A stretch of 64,000 nt of DNA from Maritimibacter fusiformis (GCF_008086115.1 NZ_VSIY01000017.1:34458-98457); one strand, 5' to 3'; positions 32,911 through 41,643 are shown, numbered from the stretch's first letter. Notes: generated by a model not told the origin, from the letters alone. Made by a program: numbers and translations.

Positions 32911-33704
32911 GGCTCAAGGTCCGGCAAGGTGAAGTCCATGTAGCGGCGTTCTTCGGCAACGGTGGCGGCGTCAACCACGCCTGCATTGCCAGCGCCTAGG
33001 GTTTGGATCGCTTCCAGCTCCCACATCCGGGTCATGGCGATGGCGAGTTCCGCCGTGACGCGTGTGTTATGATCCATCGAGGCTTTGAGATCTTCCATGT
33101 CCGGGATCATCTCGACCAGACGTTCCACCCGTTCGAGCGACTGTTCCGCCTCTGCGTGGCTGTTCTGCGCCGCCGCCGACATCACAGCACCTGTGGTTGC
33201 CCGCGTAGCCACGCCTTCGGCGCCCGGATTGCCGCTGGTGGCGATCTCACGGAGTGAATCCTCGTCGAACCCGGCGCTTGCCAGCGCCTGTTCCATCTGC
33301 GTGCGCATGGGCCCGGCATTAGGCCCGATGAGAGCGCTCCAATCACCCGCCTGGATGCCTCGGATCAGGCCGGGGATGTCTTCGAAGTTGGCCTCAAGCA
33401 AGGTGTCGAGGTTCCCGCCCATGGCAAGCCCGAGGATGCTGCGCGGCCCGGTGAGCGAGGCATACATCTCGTTCAGCTGATCGAGCTGGCTTTGCAGCAT
33501 GTCCAGTTGCTCCAACGCATTGTCCAGAAGATCGGTCTGGATCCCGAAATCCTGCAGCATCTGCTGAAGCTGGCGGATTTCCTGGGCGATGTTCTGGGTA
33601 TCGACCGTGGGCACGCCCTGTGCGGTGACAGGCCCCGCGAGGGCGGTGGTCAGCGCGAGGGTCGCGGCGGTGGTGGTGAGGGAACGGTACAAGCGCCGGA
33701 TCAT
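32907..33704 (-). CDS. virB5: VirB5-like minor pilus protein
   Basis: A 265-residue secreted protein with a signal peptide ending at about residue 28 (TALAGPVTA-QG) and a largely helical mature part (EIRQLQQMLQDFG ... LEQLDMLQSQLDQLNEMYASLTG), as in VirB5/TrbJ proteins. VirB5 sits at the pilus tip. The last residues, ERRYMDFTLPDLEP, resemble the C-terminus of the transglycosylase upstream (ERQFMDFTQETLR), a shared tail worth noting. Overlaps both neighbours by 4 bases. Confidence 0.85.
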   Translation of the reverse strand: MIRRLYRSLTTTAATLALTTALAGPVTAQGVPTVDTQNIAQEIRQLQQMLQDFGIQTDLLDNALEQLDMLQSQLDQLNEMYASLTGPRSILGLAMGGNLDTLLEANFEDIPGLIRGIQAGDWSALIGPNAGPMRTQMEQALASAGFDEDSLREIATSGNPGAEGVATRATTGAVMSAAAQNSHAEAEQSLERVERLVEMIPDMEDLKASMDHNTRVTAELAIAMTRMWELEAIQTLGAGNAGVVDAATVAEERRYMDFTLPDLEP

Positions 33705-34867
33705 CGCAATGTCTCCTGGGTGAAATCCATGAACTGCCGCTCGGCGGCCTGGGCCGCCGCCATGGCGAGTTGTTCCTCGCTCAGCGGCTGTGTGTGGGCG
33801 GCCTTGATCCGGGTCCGGATCGCGACCAGTCGCGCAAGCTCGGCGCGCGCATAGGTGTTGAGCGCGATGGCCTCGTGCAGGTCTTCGGTCTCATTGATGC
33901 GGGTGATGATGTCTTGCACGCGCAAAGCGGCCGCACGGACCGAGACCAGCGAATAATCCCCGTAGACCCCCGCCCCATGGGCCGAGAGGCTGAAGCTCGC
34001 ATTCGCCAGAAGGACCGGATCGATTGTGCCGAGCGCATCGATGCCGCCGACGGCGGCGAGGTAGCTGTTGTACCGCTGCGGGATCACGACGACGTAATGC
34101 TGGGTCTCCGCGAAGGGCGGGACACCACCGTAGTTCTGCACGTTGCCCGGACCTGCGTTGTAAGCGGCAAGCGCGTGGATGATGTTGCCATCGAACATGT
34201 TCAGCATCTGCGCGAGGTACCGCGCGCCGCCGGTGACCTGCAGCCAGGGGTCATCGTAATAGGCCGGGTAGATCCCGAGATCGCCCGCCGTGCCGGGCAT
34301 GATCTGTGTAAGGCCAAAGGCCCCTACGGGAGAGCGCGCCCCGATCTGGAAGCGGCTTTCCTGCCAGATCAGCGCCTGCAGAAGGCAGCGCCATTGCACG
34401 AGCGAGAGGCCCGCACGGCCGACCCCTGACAGACTATGGGTGTCGCGTGCTGCGCGGATGATCAGCTCTTCGATCCCCTCCCGGGCGTCGCCGAACATCC
34501 GCGCTGCCGCTGGATTGCTGTCCTCGGGCGCATAAAGACTGGCGGCTGCGCTTTCGACATCGTCTACCGCCCCCTGCCCCGCCTCGAGCCCCGCCACGGT
34601 GCTGGCCACATCTCCAGCGCCAAGCGACATGGCATCCATCAGCCCTTCGAGGGAGGCGAGTTGCTGGCGCTCGATTTCGGCCAGTTCCTCCTCGCGGCTT
34701 AGCCGGTCCTGCTGCAATGCCAGGTCCCGATCGGTCTGCTCAAGGATGGCCTGCCGCTCTGCGAAGAGGCGCAGGTCGAAGGTCGGCACGCCCTGGGCGA
34801 CCGCTGGCCCCGCCGTGGGACCTGCCAGCGCAAAACCGATCATCGAGAGAGGAAGCCAGGTCCGCAT
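33701..34867 (-). CDS. Second lytic transglycosylase of the virB operon
   Basis: A 388-residue exported protein: signal peptide (about residues 1-23, PTAGPAVA-QG), a coiled-coil-rich N-terminal part, then an SLT/lytic transglycosylase domain with the catalytic glutamate in LIWQESRF, followed by SPVGAFGLTQIMPGTAGDLG and HALAAYNAGPGNV. The mature N-terminus (QGVPTFD) and the C-terminal ERQFMDFT motif both echo VirB5 next door, so it may combine a VirB1 activity with a VirB5-like assembly tail. The start at 34867 is chosen for the signal peptide; an upstream extension to 35026 has no ribosome site and reads through the lipoprotein gene. Confidence 0.85.
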   Translation of the reverse strand: MRTWLPLSMIGFALAGPTAGPAVAQGVPTFDLRLFAERQAILEQTDRDLALQQDRLSREEELAEIERQQLASLEGLMDAMSLGAGDVASTVAGLEAGQGAVDDVESAAASLYAPEDSNPAAARMFGDAREGIEELIIRAARDTHSLSGVGRAGLSLVQWRCLLQALIWQESRFQIGARSPVGAFGLTQIMPGTAGDLGIYPAYYDDPWLQVTGGARYLAQMLNMFDGNIIHALAAYNAGPGNVQNYGGVPPFAETQHYVVVIPQRYNSYLAAVGGIDALGTIDPVLLANASFSLSAHGAGVYGDYSLVSVRAAALRVQDIITRINETEDLHEAIALNTYARAELARLVAIRTRIKAAHTQPLSEEQLAMAAAQAAERQFMDFTQETLR

Positions 34868-34871
34868 TGGT

Positions 34872-35087
34872 TCAGCCGCCCGCCCCCAAGAGGACGAAAT
34901 CGCAGGCCGTGTCGCGGCGCGTGACCTCCGCCCCCATGGTCGAGATCGTGGCGGTGGCGGTTCCTGCCTGCGCAGGAGCCTCGCGAAAATTGAAGCAGTT
35001 GGCTTGCGGGGGGTTATGCTGCGCACAGGCTGTCAGGGTCAGGCCGAGCCCGAGCAGCACGACGCTGCGAATGATGATACGGGTCAT
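34872..35087 (-). CDS. Small lipoprotein in the VirB7 position
   Basis: A 71-residue lipoprotein: hydrophobic signal (SVVLLGLGLTLTAC) with lipobox LTAC giving lipidation at Cys21. The mature part has two further cysteines (ANCFNF, TACDFVLLG). It lies between virB4 and the transglycosylase, overlapping the virB4 stop by 4 bases. By size and lipobox it may play the VirB7 role of anchoring VirB9, though sequence similarity at this length proves little. Confidence 0.75.
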   Translation of the reverse strand: MTRIIIRSVVLLGLGLTLTACAQHNPPQANCFNFREAPAQAGTATATISTMGAEVTRRDTACDFVLLGAGG

Positions 35088-37468
35088 GTCACTCTCCAGA
35101 AATCAGGACGTTCGCGATAATCAGCGCCGACAAGCGCTTCGCCCTTCTCCATTCCGCCAAGGATGGTCACGAGCGGGCCGAGCGCGCTGAGATCGGTATC
35201 GATCACGACGGAACCACGGTCGTCGCGTACAAGCGCGAGCCGCGAGGCCGAGCCGACGCCCAGAAGCACGTCGAGCTCTTTCTCGGTCAGGCCGAGCATC
35301 GCGTAGTCAGCGGCGGAAGCACGAATGTTGGGCAAGAGCACCTGCGTCGGCACCGCTTCCACGATGGTCTTGCCGGTGCGCGTGCGCTCGAGCTGGCTGG
35401 CATATTGCGTCATCATCACGACGACGGCGTTCTGCTTGCGGGCGGTCACCAGCCAGTTGCTGAGGCGCTCCGCAAAGTAGGCGTTGTCGAGGGCTTTCCA
35501 TGCCTCGTCGATGACGATGATGGTGGGCTTGCGGTCCTCGATCACCCGCTCGACCCGGCGGAAGAGGTAGGACAGGACCGCCATGCGTTCCCGCTCGCTC
35601 TCGGAATCGAGGATGCCGGTGAGGTCAAAGCCCGCGACGTCACCGTCGATGCTGAAACTGTCCTCGGCATTGGCCCCGAAGATCCAGCCGTAGCGACCCT
35701 CGGCCGTCCATTCCTGCATACGCTCGAAGAGATCGCCCTCGTCATCGGTCGAGACCAGCAGCGAGGCGAAATCCGACCAGTTCCGCAGGCCCGCATGTCC
35801 TGCGCTCGCGTTCTGGCGCACGACTTCCTGCAATCGGTTGGTCTGAACCGGGGTTAGCGGTCGATCGCGCCGCTCCAAAAGGCTCGCGAGCCAATCAGCA
35901 AGCCATGCCTGGCCCCGCATGTCGATCTCGGTCTGGAGCGGATTGAGGCCCGTGGGGCGCCCCGCCCGCACGGTCGAATAGCTGCCGCCGAGCGCGCGGA
36001 CGGCCATCTCCATGCCCGCGCGATAGTCGAATACGAAGACCCGCGCACCTGCCCGCCGTGCCATGGTCATCAGGAAAGCCGCCAGGACGGATTTGCCGGA
36101 GCCGGGACGGCCGAGGATCAGCGTGTGGCCACCCGTGGGTTCGCGATCCGGCGCGCCCTGTTCGTGGAAGTTGAAGCGAAAACCGCTGCGCTCTGGCGTC
36201 GGAAAGAGCGTGATCGGCACGCCCCAAGGGACTTCCCGCCCGGTCTTTCCGAGCGGTGTGCGGTGGAAGGTCGCGAGATCGGCGAAGTTGTGGTTCGTGA
36301 TCGCGGCCTTGCGGCTGCGCGCGCCGGTGTTCCCGGGATGCTGCGCCATGAAATGCGCCCGTGCCCCGAAGGCTTCCGAGATCAGGTTGATGCCGGAGGT
36401 GGCGGAGATGTTGCGGATTTCGGCCGCGATATCGTCAAGCGCCGTCTGGGTGCGGGCATAGACGGCCACGGTCATGTGGTGCTCGCCGAAGATCAGGCGT
36501 TTGGATTCCAGATCGTCCTGCGCGAGTTCCAGTTCCTGGGCGAGACTGACGGCTCCGTCATTGGCGGCCTGCATTAGCCGCAGCTGCCGCTTGATCCGGC
36601 CCGCCATGATGTTGGCGTTGATCGGCACAAAAGAGTGCGTGACCACCATGTCGACGGGCAAGTTCAACTCGTCGAGCATCAGGCTATCGGTCTTGGCAGG
36701 GTAGTTCTTCACCGCAAAGATCGCCCCGAGCTTTTCGCCGACGGCACCGTCCGAGAGTGCGATGGTCGTGCCGCGGAAGGTGACGCGGGTATTTGCTACG
36801 TCCTCGGCGATCACACCGAGGCGCGACCGGGGGAAGAGCGGGTGCTCCTCGCCCGTGTTGAGTGAACCGAGGAAGCCCAGAAGCTCGCCGGTGCTTGCGG
36901 CCAGCAGGCGGGGCTTCAGCTCATCGAAGGAGGACAGCAGAAAGCCCACAACCTCGTCGAGCTTGCGCAAGCGGCGGGTGGTGTCGGCCGCATGTCGCGA
37001 GCGAGACGCCCCAAGTCCGAACGGCAAGCGGCTGCCGGTCTCAGGTCGCTTCAGCACGGTCAGGGTCAGCGTCTTGTCGCGCAAGCCCGCGCGGCCGAGA
37101 TGCGCGTGCCATCGTTTGTCGACGGCGGCAGCAAACCCCTCGCCCGGAATGGGCGGCAGGGTCACATCGACCGCTTTCGAGACCTTGTGCAGGTAGAAGG
37201 AGAACTCCGTCCCCACCTGCGCGACGATGCCAGCCAGCAACCCTCCGATCCGGTCGAGATGCCCGTCCTCGCTCGTGCTGCTGTTCACCCCTTCGAGGCG
37301 GATGCACTGCATCAGTTCGTTGCCGCGTGTCCGGATCGTTCGGTCGTTCACGAGGCTCACATAAGGCAGCATCATTGAGAGCCGCTTCTCGCCCTTGACC
37401 CATGCGGGTAGCGCGGTCAGCGGATCGATGGCGTTCTCAACCTCATCGGCAATTCCATCACGGGGCAT
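35084..37468 (-). CDS. virB4: Type IV secretion ATPase VirB4
   Basis: A 794-residue ATPase. Walker A is LGRPGSGKSVLAAF (around residue 450), followed by VFDYRAGMEMAVRALGG; Walker B is TIIVIDEAWKAL (around 650), and MMTQYASQLERTRTGKTIVE follows. The N-terminal half is the CagE/TrbE-like region. VirB4 drives pilus assembly and substrate movement. It starts inside the end of virB3 (11-base overlap) and ends overlapping the lipoprotein gene. Confidence 0.96.
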   Translation of the reverse strand: MPRDGIADEVENAIDPLTALPAWVKGEKRLSMMLPYVSLVNDRTIRTRGNELMQCIRLEGVNSSTSEDGHLDRIGGLLAGIVAQVGTEFSFYLHKVSKAVDVTLPPIPGEGFAAAVDKRWHAHLGRAGLRDKTLTLTVLKRPETGSRLPFGLGASRSRHAADTTRRLRKLDEVVGFLLSSFDELKPRLLAASTGELLGFLGSLNTGEEHPLFPRSRLGVIAEDVANTRVTFRGTTIALSDGAVGEKLGAIFAVKNYPAKTDSLMLDELNLPVDMVVTHSFVPINANIMAGRIKRQLRLMQAANDGAVSLAQELELAQDDLESKRLIFGEHHMTVAVYARTQTALDDIAAEIRNISATSGINLISEAFGARAHFMAQHPGNTGARSRKAAITNHNFADLATFHRTPLGKTGREVPWGVPITLFPTPERSGFRFNFHEQGAPDREPTGGHTLILGRPGSGKSVLAAFLMTMARRAGARVFVFDYRAGMEMAVRALGGSYSTVRAGRPTGLNPLQTEIDMRGQAWLADWLASLLERRDRPLTPVQTNRLQEVVRQNASAGHAGLRNWSDFASLLVSTDDEGDLFERMQEWTAEGRYGWIFGANAEDSFSIDGDVAGFDLTGILDSESERERMAVLSYLFRRVERVIEDRKPTIIVIDEAWKALDNAYFAERLSNWLVTARKQNAVVVMMTQYASQLERTRTGKTIVEAVPTQVLLPNIRASAADYAMLGLTEKELDVLLGVGSASRLALVRDDRGSVVIDTDLSALGPLVTILGGMEKGEALVGADYRERPDFWRVT

Positions 37469-37736
37469 AGCTGTCGCCTCCGTGCAGCTTGCGGTTCGTC
37501 GTGGGCGGGGTTTCCTGCAGGGTGATCACCAGGACATCAAGGAAGTTCGGATCCCAGTCTGCGGCCTTCCAGAGCGCCGGCCAGGCCAGCCCCGCGAACA
37601 CAGCCACCACCCAGCTCTGCACCCAGAGGAACAGAAGCGTCGAGCCGAAGAGCCAGACCATGGCGTACATGATCGGCAAGCCCATCAGCTTGGGTGGCCT
37701 GAGAAGACCGATGAACACGCGGGACTGGTCAGCCAT
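37458..37736 (-). CDS. virB3: Type IV secretion protein VirB3
   Basis: A 92-residue membrane protein with the family start RVFIGLLRPPKLMGLPIMY, two adjacent hydrophobic stretches (about 17-60) and a short polar tail. VirB3 works with VirB4 in the inner membrane; here virB3 and virB4 overlap by 11 bases. Normal size and order (B2-B3-B4). Confidence 0.92.
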   Translation of the reverse strand: MADQSRVFIGLLRPPKLMGLPIMYAMVWLFGSTLLFLWVQSWVVAVFAGLAWPALWKAADWDPNFLDVLVITLQETPPTTNRKLHGGDSYAP

Positions 37737-37745
37737 GGATGGAGC

Positions 37746-38036
37746 TCAGGTGGTCCAGATGGCGGCGACGATGGTGGGTGCTGCGGCGATGCCCGCGATT
37801 GCAACCACGACCCAAAGCGCTTGACGAAAGTCGAGGATGCCAAAGAGCCAAGAAAGGAACACCCCGATCAGTGCGAGCGTGCCAATCACGATCCCCAAGG
37901 GCCCGGTGATCGCATCGACAATGCCTTGAAGCAGGGTCTGTACCGGCGAGAGGTCGATGCTCTGTGCAAGCGCTGGACCCGCCAGCACGATAAGGGCCAT
38001 CGCGCCGAGCGCGATGATCGAAGGTCTCGATGTCAT
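37746..38036 (-). CDS. virB2: Major pilin VirB2
   Basis: A 96-residue prepilin: signal sequence ending at ALA-QS (about residue 24), then two hydrophobic helices (ITGPLGIVIGTLALIGVFLSWLFG and ALWVVVAIAGIAAAPTIVAAIW) separated by a short polar loop LDFRQ. This is the classic VirB2/TrbC layout. It overlaps the virB1 stop by 4 bases and precedes virB3 by 9 bases. Confidence 0.93.
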   Translation of the reverse strand: MTSRPSIIALGAMALIVLAGPALAQSIDLSPVQTLLQGIVDAITGPLGIVIGTLALIGVFLSWLFGILDFRQALWVVVAIAGIAAAPTIVAAIWTT

Positions 38037-38716
38037 GAAAGATCTCCTCTGAGCCGCTCAAACACGGCAGTCACACGGGCCACATGCCCTTGGGTTTCTC
38101 GAAAAGGGGGGATGCCGCCGTGGCGTGTGACCGCCTCAGGGCCAGCGTTGTACGCCGCAAGGGCCAGAGAGCCCTCGCCGAACTGCTCGAGCATCATCAG
38201 CAAGTAGCGGGCTGATCCGTCGAGGTTCTGCGCAATGTCATGTGGGTCCACGCCGAGATCGCGGGCGGTATCCGGCATAAGCTGGCCAAGGCCTATGGCA
38301 CCGACAGGGCTACGTGCAGCCGGATTGTATGCGCTCTCGACTTCGATATTGGCCCGGTAAAGGAGCGCCCAATCAGTGACTGAAAGCCCTGCGCGACGCA
38401 GCGCACCATGCCCGGCATACCGCAGAGCCGTGGTCTCGATCGCATGGAGGATTTCTGGGGTGGCGCGGGCGGCGGATCGAGCCGGGATCGCTGTCTCGCT
38501 CGTTGCGTCAGGAACGCGAGGTTCTGCGAAGAGAAAAAGGCGCCCGTTTGCCTCTTGAGAAGAGGAAATCAATTGGCCGTCTGGGCCAACCGAAAAGATG
38601 AAACCGTCGGCCAGGGCCGGGGGCGCGGAACAAACGCCTGTACCCAAAGCAACGACGAGCGCAGTCGCGCGGTCAGCTGCCTTTGACCGGAGGCGCGGCG
38701 TGGCGCTCGCGGCCAC
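38033..38716 (-). CDS. virB1: Lytic transglycosylase VirB1
   Basis: About 227 residues with a lytic transglycosylase domain: catalytic Glu in ANIEVESAYN, then SPVGAIGLGQLMPDTARDLGV and LALAAYNAGPEAV. It opens peptidoglycan for channel assembly. The start is not certain: GTG at 38716 gives a plausible signal peptide (ATALVVALGTGVCSAPPALA) with a weak purine-rich site before it, and overlaps the preceding gene by 44 bases. A longer frame to 38980 would lie entirely within that gene and is unlikely. Confidence 0.85.
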   Translation of the reverse strand: MAASATPRLRSKAADRATALVVALGTGVCSAPPALADGFIFSVGPDGQLISSSQEANGRLFLFAEPRVPDATSETAIPARSAARATPEILHAIETTALRYAGHGALRRAGLSVTDWALLYRANIEVESAYNPAARSPVGAIGLGQLMPDTARDLGVDPHDIAQNLDGSARYLLMMLEQFGEGSLALAAYNAGPEAVTRHGGIPPFRETQGHVARVTAVFERLRGDLS

Positions 38717-38999
38717 CTTCTTCAAGTGGGATGCTAGCGGTCGTACAGCCCATGTCGGCCAGGAAACTGACAAGGCCAACGATGGTTTTGAAGTCGCGGA
38801 GCTTGAGGACGCTTCGGCTGGTGACGAGCATCTTATCGTCACGCCCATCAGTGGCGACGGCGCGGATGACCCACGAGCCGTACCAGCTGTTATGGCGCTT
38901 CTCTGCTCTCTCCTTGCAGACCACCTCAATGAGGTAGCCCTCGGCGAGCAAGCCGCGCAGTCCGTCTTCTGTAACCACATTCGGGGCTTCTTCTATCAT
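38673..38999 (-). CDS. First gene of the virB operon, unknown soluble protein
   Basis: A 108-residue protein without signal or membrane segment. Landmarks: EDGLRGLLAEGYLIEVVCKERAE, WYGSWVIRAVATDGRDDKMLVTSR and FKTIVGLVSFLADMGC. The ATG at 38999 follows AGGGAAGG. It begins the virB operon directly behind the 30-bp element at 39066-39095, so it may be a regulator or chaperone of the transfer genes. I recognise no named family. Confidence 0.65.
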   Translation of the reverse strand: MIEEAPNVVTEDGLRGLLAEGYLIEVVCKERAEKRHNSWYGSWVIRAVATDGRDDKMLVTSRSVLKLRDFKTIVGLVSFLADMGCTTASIPLEEGGRERHAAPPVKGS

Positions 39000-39065
39000 G
39001 GCCTTCCCTTGGGTCCTTGTTCTGCCTGGGTGCAGTATCAGGCCCACGGGGTCGCAACACCGTGA

Positions 39066-39095
39066 GCGATACAAAACAACATTAATGATAGCAAG
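39066..39095 (-). promoter_or_regulatory. 30-bp element upstream of the virB operon (copy 1)
   Basis: Read toward the virB operon the element runs CTTGCTATCATTAATG then TTGTTTTGTATCGC. It matches a second copy at 40933-40962 in 28 of 30 positions. It contains the palindrome CATTAATG and sits 67 bases before the first operon ATG. It could be a shared promoter or operator. No other feature explains such conservation. Confidence 0.65.
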
Positions 39096-39193
39096 ACAAT
39101 AATAACGTGTTGACGAAGTTCGCCTTGCTCCGATAACGGTGATAGCCGACAGAATGATAATCTTAAAGGCGGCAAAGGAGTTTTGCCCTGCGG

Positions 39194-39472
39194 TTGTTTA
39201 TTGCGCGCAACGCACCGTTGCTGTTCGCGTTCCTGCTTGGAAGCATGCCGATAGCCGCGGCGGCAGATTGCGTGCCTCCCGAACGACCGTTCTTGCCTCA
39301 GTCGCAAGAAGACATGCGTGCCTACGCCGATCTGATCAGAAGCGATTTCGAGACTTACATTGCCGATGTGCAGGACTACTTCCGTTGTCTCGACACCGAG
39401 CGAGCCCGCGCCTTTGTTGAGGCGAGGGAGGTCAGTGAGGACTACGCCAGGTTCCTGAATGCTGTCGAATAG
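39194..39472 (+). CDS. Small secreted protein divergent from the virB operon
   Basis: About 92 residues with a signal peptide (LLFAFLLGSMPIAAAA-DC) and an acidic helical mature part, including SQEDMRAYADLIRSDFETYIADVQDYFRCLDTERARAFVEARE with two cysteines. The start is TTG at 39194 or CTG at 39188; AAAGGAG at 39174-39180 suits the latter spacing. It diverges from the virB operon across the 30-bp element. A periplasmic role linked to transfer is likely from context; the family is unknown to me. Confidence 0.65.
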   Translation: MFIARNAPLLFAFLLGSMPIAAAADCVPPERPFLPQSQEDMRAYADLIRSDFETYIADVQDYFRCLDTERARAFVEAREVSEDYARFLNAVE

Positions 39473-39526
39473 AGGAGCTCGGCCATTTCCTTGAGACCAT
39501 CAAGCATCACCGCTTTGTGCCAAACT

Positions 39527-40780
39527 TCATGTGTCTTTTTCAGGAAACAGCCCGGGCATCCACCGACCTGCATACTTGGCAGGAAACGCCAGCTTGAGCG
39601 GCGCGCGGGTCGAGGTCGATGACAAAGCCCCCGCTTCAAGTAGCGCAGACGTCACCCGTCGTGCGGTGCGATCGCTCGTGCCAAGTATGGACTCGACCTC
39701 TCCACGTTCGATCTGCCCCTGATAGAGGACGGCTTTCAACACGGTATCGGATTTTGGAGGCAACGCTCCGGCGCGGATTTCTTCTTCGGCCCAGATCAGG
39801 ATGCGGTCACGCAGACGATCAGGTCGCATCAGACTTTCCATGAATTCCACCTGGTCGATACATGTGCGCAAGAAGAAGTCTGCGAAGGAGGCAAGCGCGG
39901 CTTCGCTCAACGTGCCGCGGCCGTCACGATCTCCGCGACGAGGACCGTCGCAGGAGGCCAGGTGCTCCTTGTAGGCCGCCTCTTGTCGTGCAAGCCCGCG
40001 CGCCACAGACCAGAGCCCGTGTGTATCGAGCGTTTTGCGCAGCATGGCGTAAGACATCAGGCGGGCAACACGCCCGTTCCCGTCGAGGAAAGGGTGTACC
40101 CACAGAAGCCGGTGATGCGCGCAAGCCGCAGCAAGGATTGGTTCGATCCTGCCGGGGAGGCTGTAAGCCTTGTGCATACGTTCGAGAAATCGCGGCACCG
40201 CGCCAGGGCTGATGGCAACGTGCCGCCCGACTTCAACGTAGCGCGTCCGCAACTCGCCGGGCACAACAGGTATTTTTTCGCCCGTCTTCGGGTTTTCGAC
40301 GAAGAGAAGCTCAGGCGGCAGCAGCTCGCAGAAGCGGCGATGCAGCTCGATAATGGACGTGGGCGCGGTTGGCTGTTCCGCCATGCCGTCCTCGTCGATC
40401 CATTTCTGGACCGCGACATGCGCTTTGGCTTCGAGCTGAAGGTTCCGCTTCTTGGGGTCGGCGCTATAGTCGCCCTGCATCGCGCGTTCGATGTCGATGG
40501 GATGGGTGTCGTGCCCTTCGATGAGGTTACTGTAGTAGCAGTTCATCGCCCGCACGAGATCTGCCAACGCCTCCGAGACGGAGGAAGGCAACCCGCTCCG
40601 GAACGCGGCAGATTTTTCTGCCAGCTCGAGCGCGAGATCGTTTAGACCCGCGCGCGCTGGTGCACCTTCAGAAACCATGAGTGGCTCGAACAGTCCTACC
40701 GTTTCTCCATCATCCGGGATTGTCACTTGTCCTGCTTTCTGGCCGCTTTGATGGCCATAAATCACCTCTTCTAAAACCAC
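39527..40780 (-). CDS. Second Fic-family protein, self-inhibited class
   Basis: A 417-residue Fic protein unlike the first. The inhibitory motif is SNLIEG (residues 84-89, Glu88), the Fic loop is HPFLDGNGR (229-237, His229), and a winged helix closes the protein (about 345-395, SILGTSDRTARRVTSALLEAGAL). Expected activity is AMP transfer onto a protein hydroxyl; no target is evident. The start is GTG at 40780 with alternatives at GTG 40765 and an ATG at residue 35; none has a strong ribosome site. It sits alone, convergent with the small secreted gene and divergent from the TrbM-like gene. Confidence 0.87.
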   Translation of the reverse strand: MVLEEVIYGHQSGQKAGQVTIPDDGETVGLFEPLMVSEGAPARAGLNDLALELAEKSAAFRSGLPSSVSEALADLVRAMNCYYSNLIEGHDTHPIDIERAMQGDYSADPKKRNLQLEAKAHVAVQKWIDEDGMAEQPTAPTSIIELHRRFCELLPPELLFVENPKTGEKIPVVPGELRTRYVEVGRHVAISPGAVPRFLERMHKAYSLPGRIEPILAAACAHHRLLWVHPFLDGNGRVARLMSYAMLRKTLDTHGLWSVARGLARQEAAYKEHLASCDGPRRGDRDGRGTLSEAALASFADFFLRTCIDQVEFMESLMRPDRLRDRILIWAEEEIRAGALPPKSDTVLKAVLYQGQIERGEVESILGTSDRTARRVTSALLEAGALSSTSTRAPLKLAFPAKYAGRWMPGLFPEKDT

Positions 40781-40932
40781 AGACTATCATGAGGTTGCCG
40801 ACTCATAAAGTGGCATCCCGTCCGCCAATTTGGCCGGTTCTTTGGCCGCAACTCCTCTGCGGCCCGCTGCCAGGCTCGAGAACTTGATGAGCGACAAAGG
40901 CAAGACTTGCGCGCAACCATCAATCAAATCTC

Positions 40933-40962
40933 CTTGCCATCATTAATGTTGTTTCGTATCGC
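40933..40962 (+). promoter_or_regulatory. 30-bp element upstream of the TrbM-like gene (copy 2)
   Basis: Same element as at 39066-39095, in the same orientation relative to its transfer gene (CTTGCCATCATTAATG then TTGTTTCGTATCGC), 27 bases before the TrbM-like ATG. Only two substitutions separate the copies while flanking DNA is unrelated. Confidence 0.65.
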
Positions 40963-40989
40963 TGCACCATTATAGATGGAGTCGGCATC

Positions 40990-41643
40990 ATGAAGCACGT
41001 GATCCACAGCGTGGCAACAGCCACGGCACTAAGCATATCCGGACTAATGGCCTCGTCAGGTCCGGCTCAGGCCTATCAGGTCGACTGTGCGATCCTCCTC
41101 TGCCTTGCGGGCGGCTGGCCTGCCTCCGCGCCCTGCGCGCATGCCAGAGCGGTCTTCATTCGGCGGATCACGCCATGGCCGATCGAGCCGCCCTTGCAAA
41201 TCTGGCGGTGTCCGATGGGTGTGTCGTTCAACGATCCCAATCCGATGTCACCCATGGAACGTCTTTATGACATCACGTTCCGCGATCCGCCCGAACCGCA
41301 GGAATCGACTCCGATCCCCCTTGTCCGCGTCCAGGCGGATGAACAAGCAGACATCGACATCTCGGGCGACGCCTTTGACTTCGTTCGAAGCATTCGCGTG
41401 TATCACATCCAGTACCGCCAGCACGAAAACCGAGATGGCGACTGCAATCGCAGCGACTCGACGCGATTGGGGTCCTACGGCGTGCAGGGCGACTACCGAT
41501 GGACAAGATCCACCGTGGGCCAGGTGCCAGCCGCATCCGGCCTGAGCATCCCGAATGGATGTGGCAGCTACTTCTACCGTTCTGTCTTCGTCGACTGGCG
41601 CGATCACGCCGGGAACTATGGCTCTGAAGAAGTTCGCTACTGA
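40990..41643 (+). CDS. TrbM/KikA-like secreted transfer protein
   Basis: A 217-residue exported protein. A signal peptide ends near residue 28 (SGPAQA-YQ). The mature start VDCAILLCLAGGWPASAPCAHARAVFIRR and IWRCPMG has the cysteine spacing of TrbM/KikA-type proteins. The C-terminal half (ISGDAFDFVRSIRVYHIQYRQHENRDGDC ... YRSVFVDWRDHAGNYGSEEVRY) may be a beta domain. TrbM-like proteins are accessory to mating-pair formation. The gene sits 27 bases after the 30-bp element shared with the virB operon. A GC-rich hairpin follows at 41652. Confidence 0.7.
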   Translation: MKHVIHSVATATALSISGLMASSGPAQAYQVDCAILLCLAGGWPASAPCAHARAVFIRRITPWPIEPPLQIWRCPMGVSFNDPNPMSPMERLYDITFRDPPEPQESTPIPLVRVQADEQADIDISGDAFDFVRSIRVYHIQYRQHENRDGDCNRSDSTRLGSYGVQGDYRWTRSTVGQVPAASGLSIPNGCGSYFYRSVFVDWRDHAGNYGSEEVRY

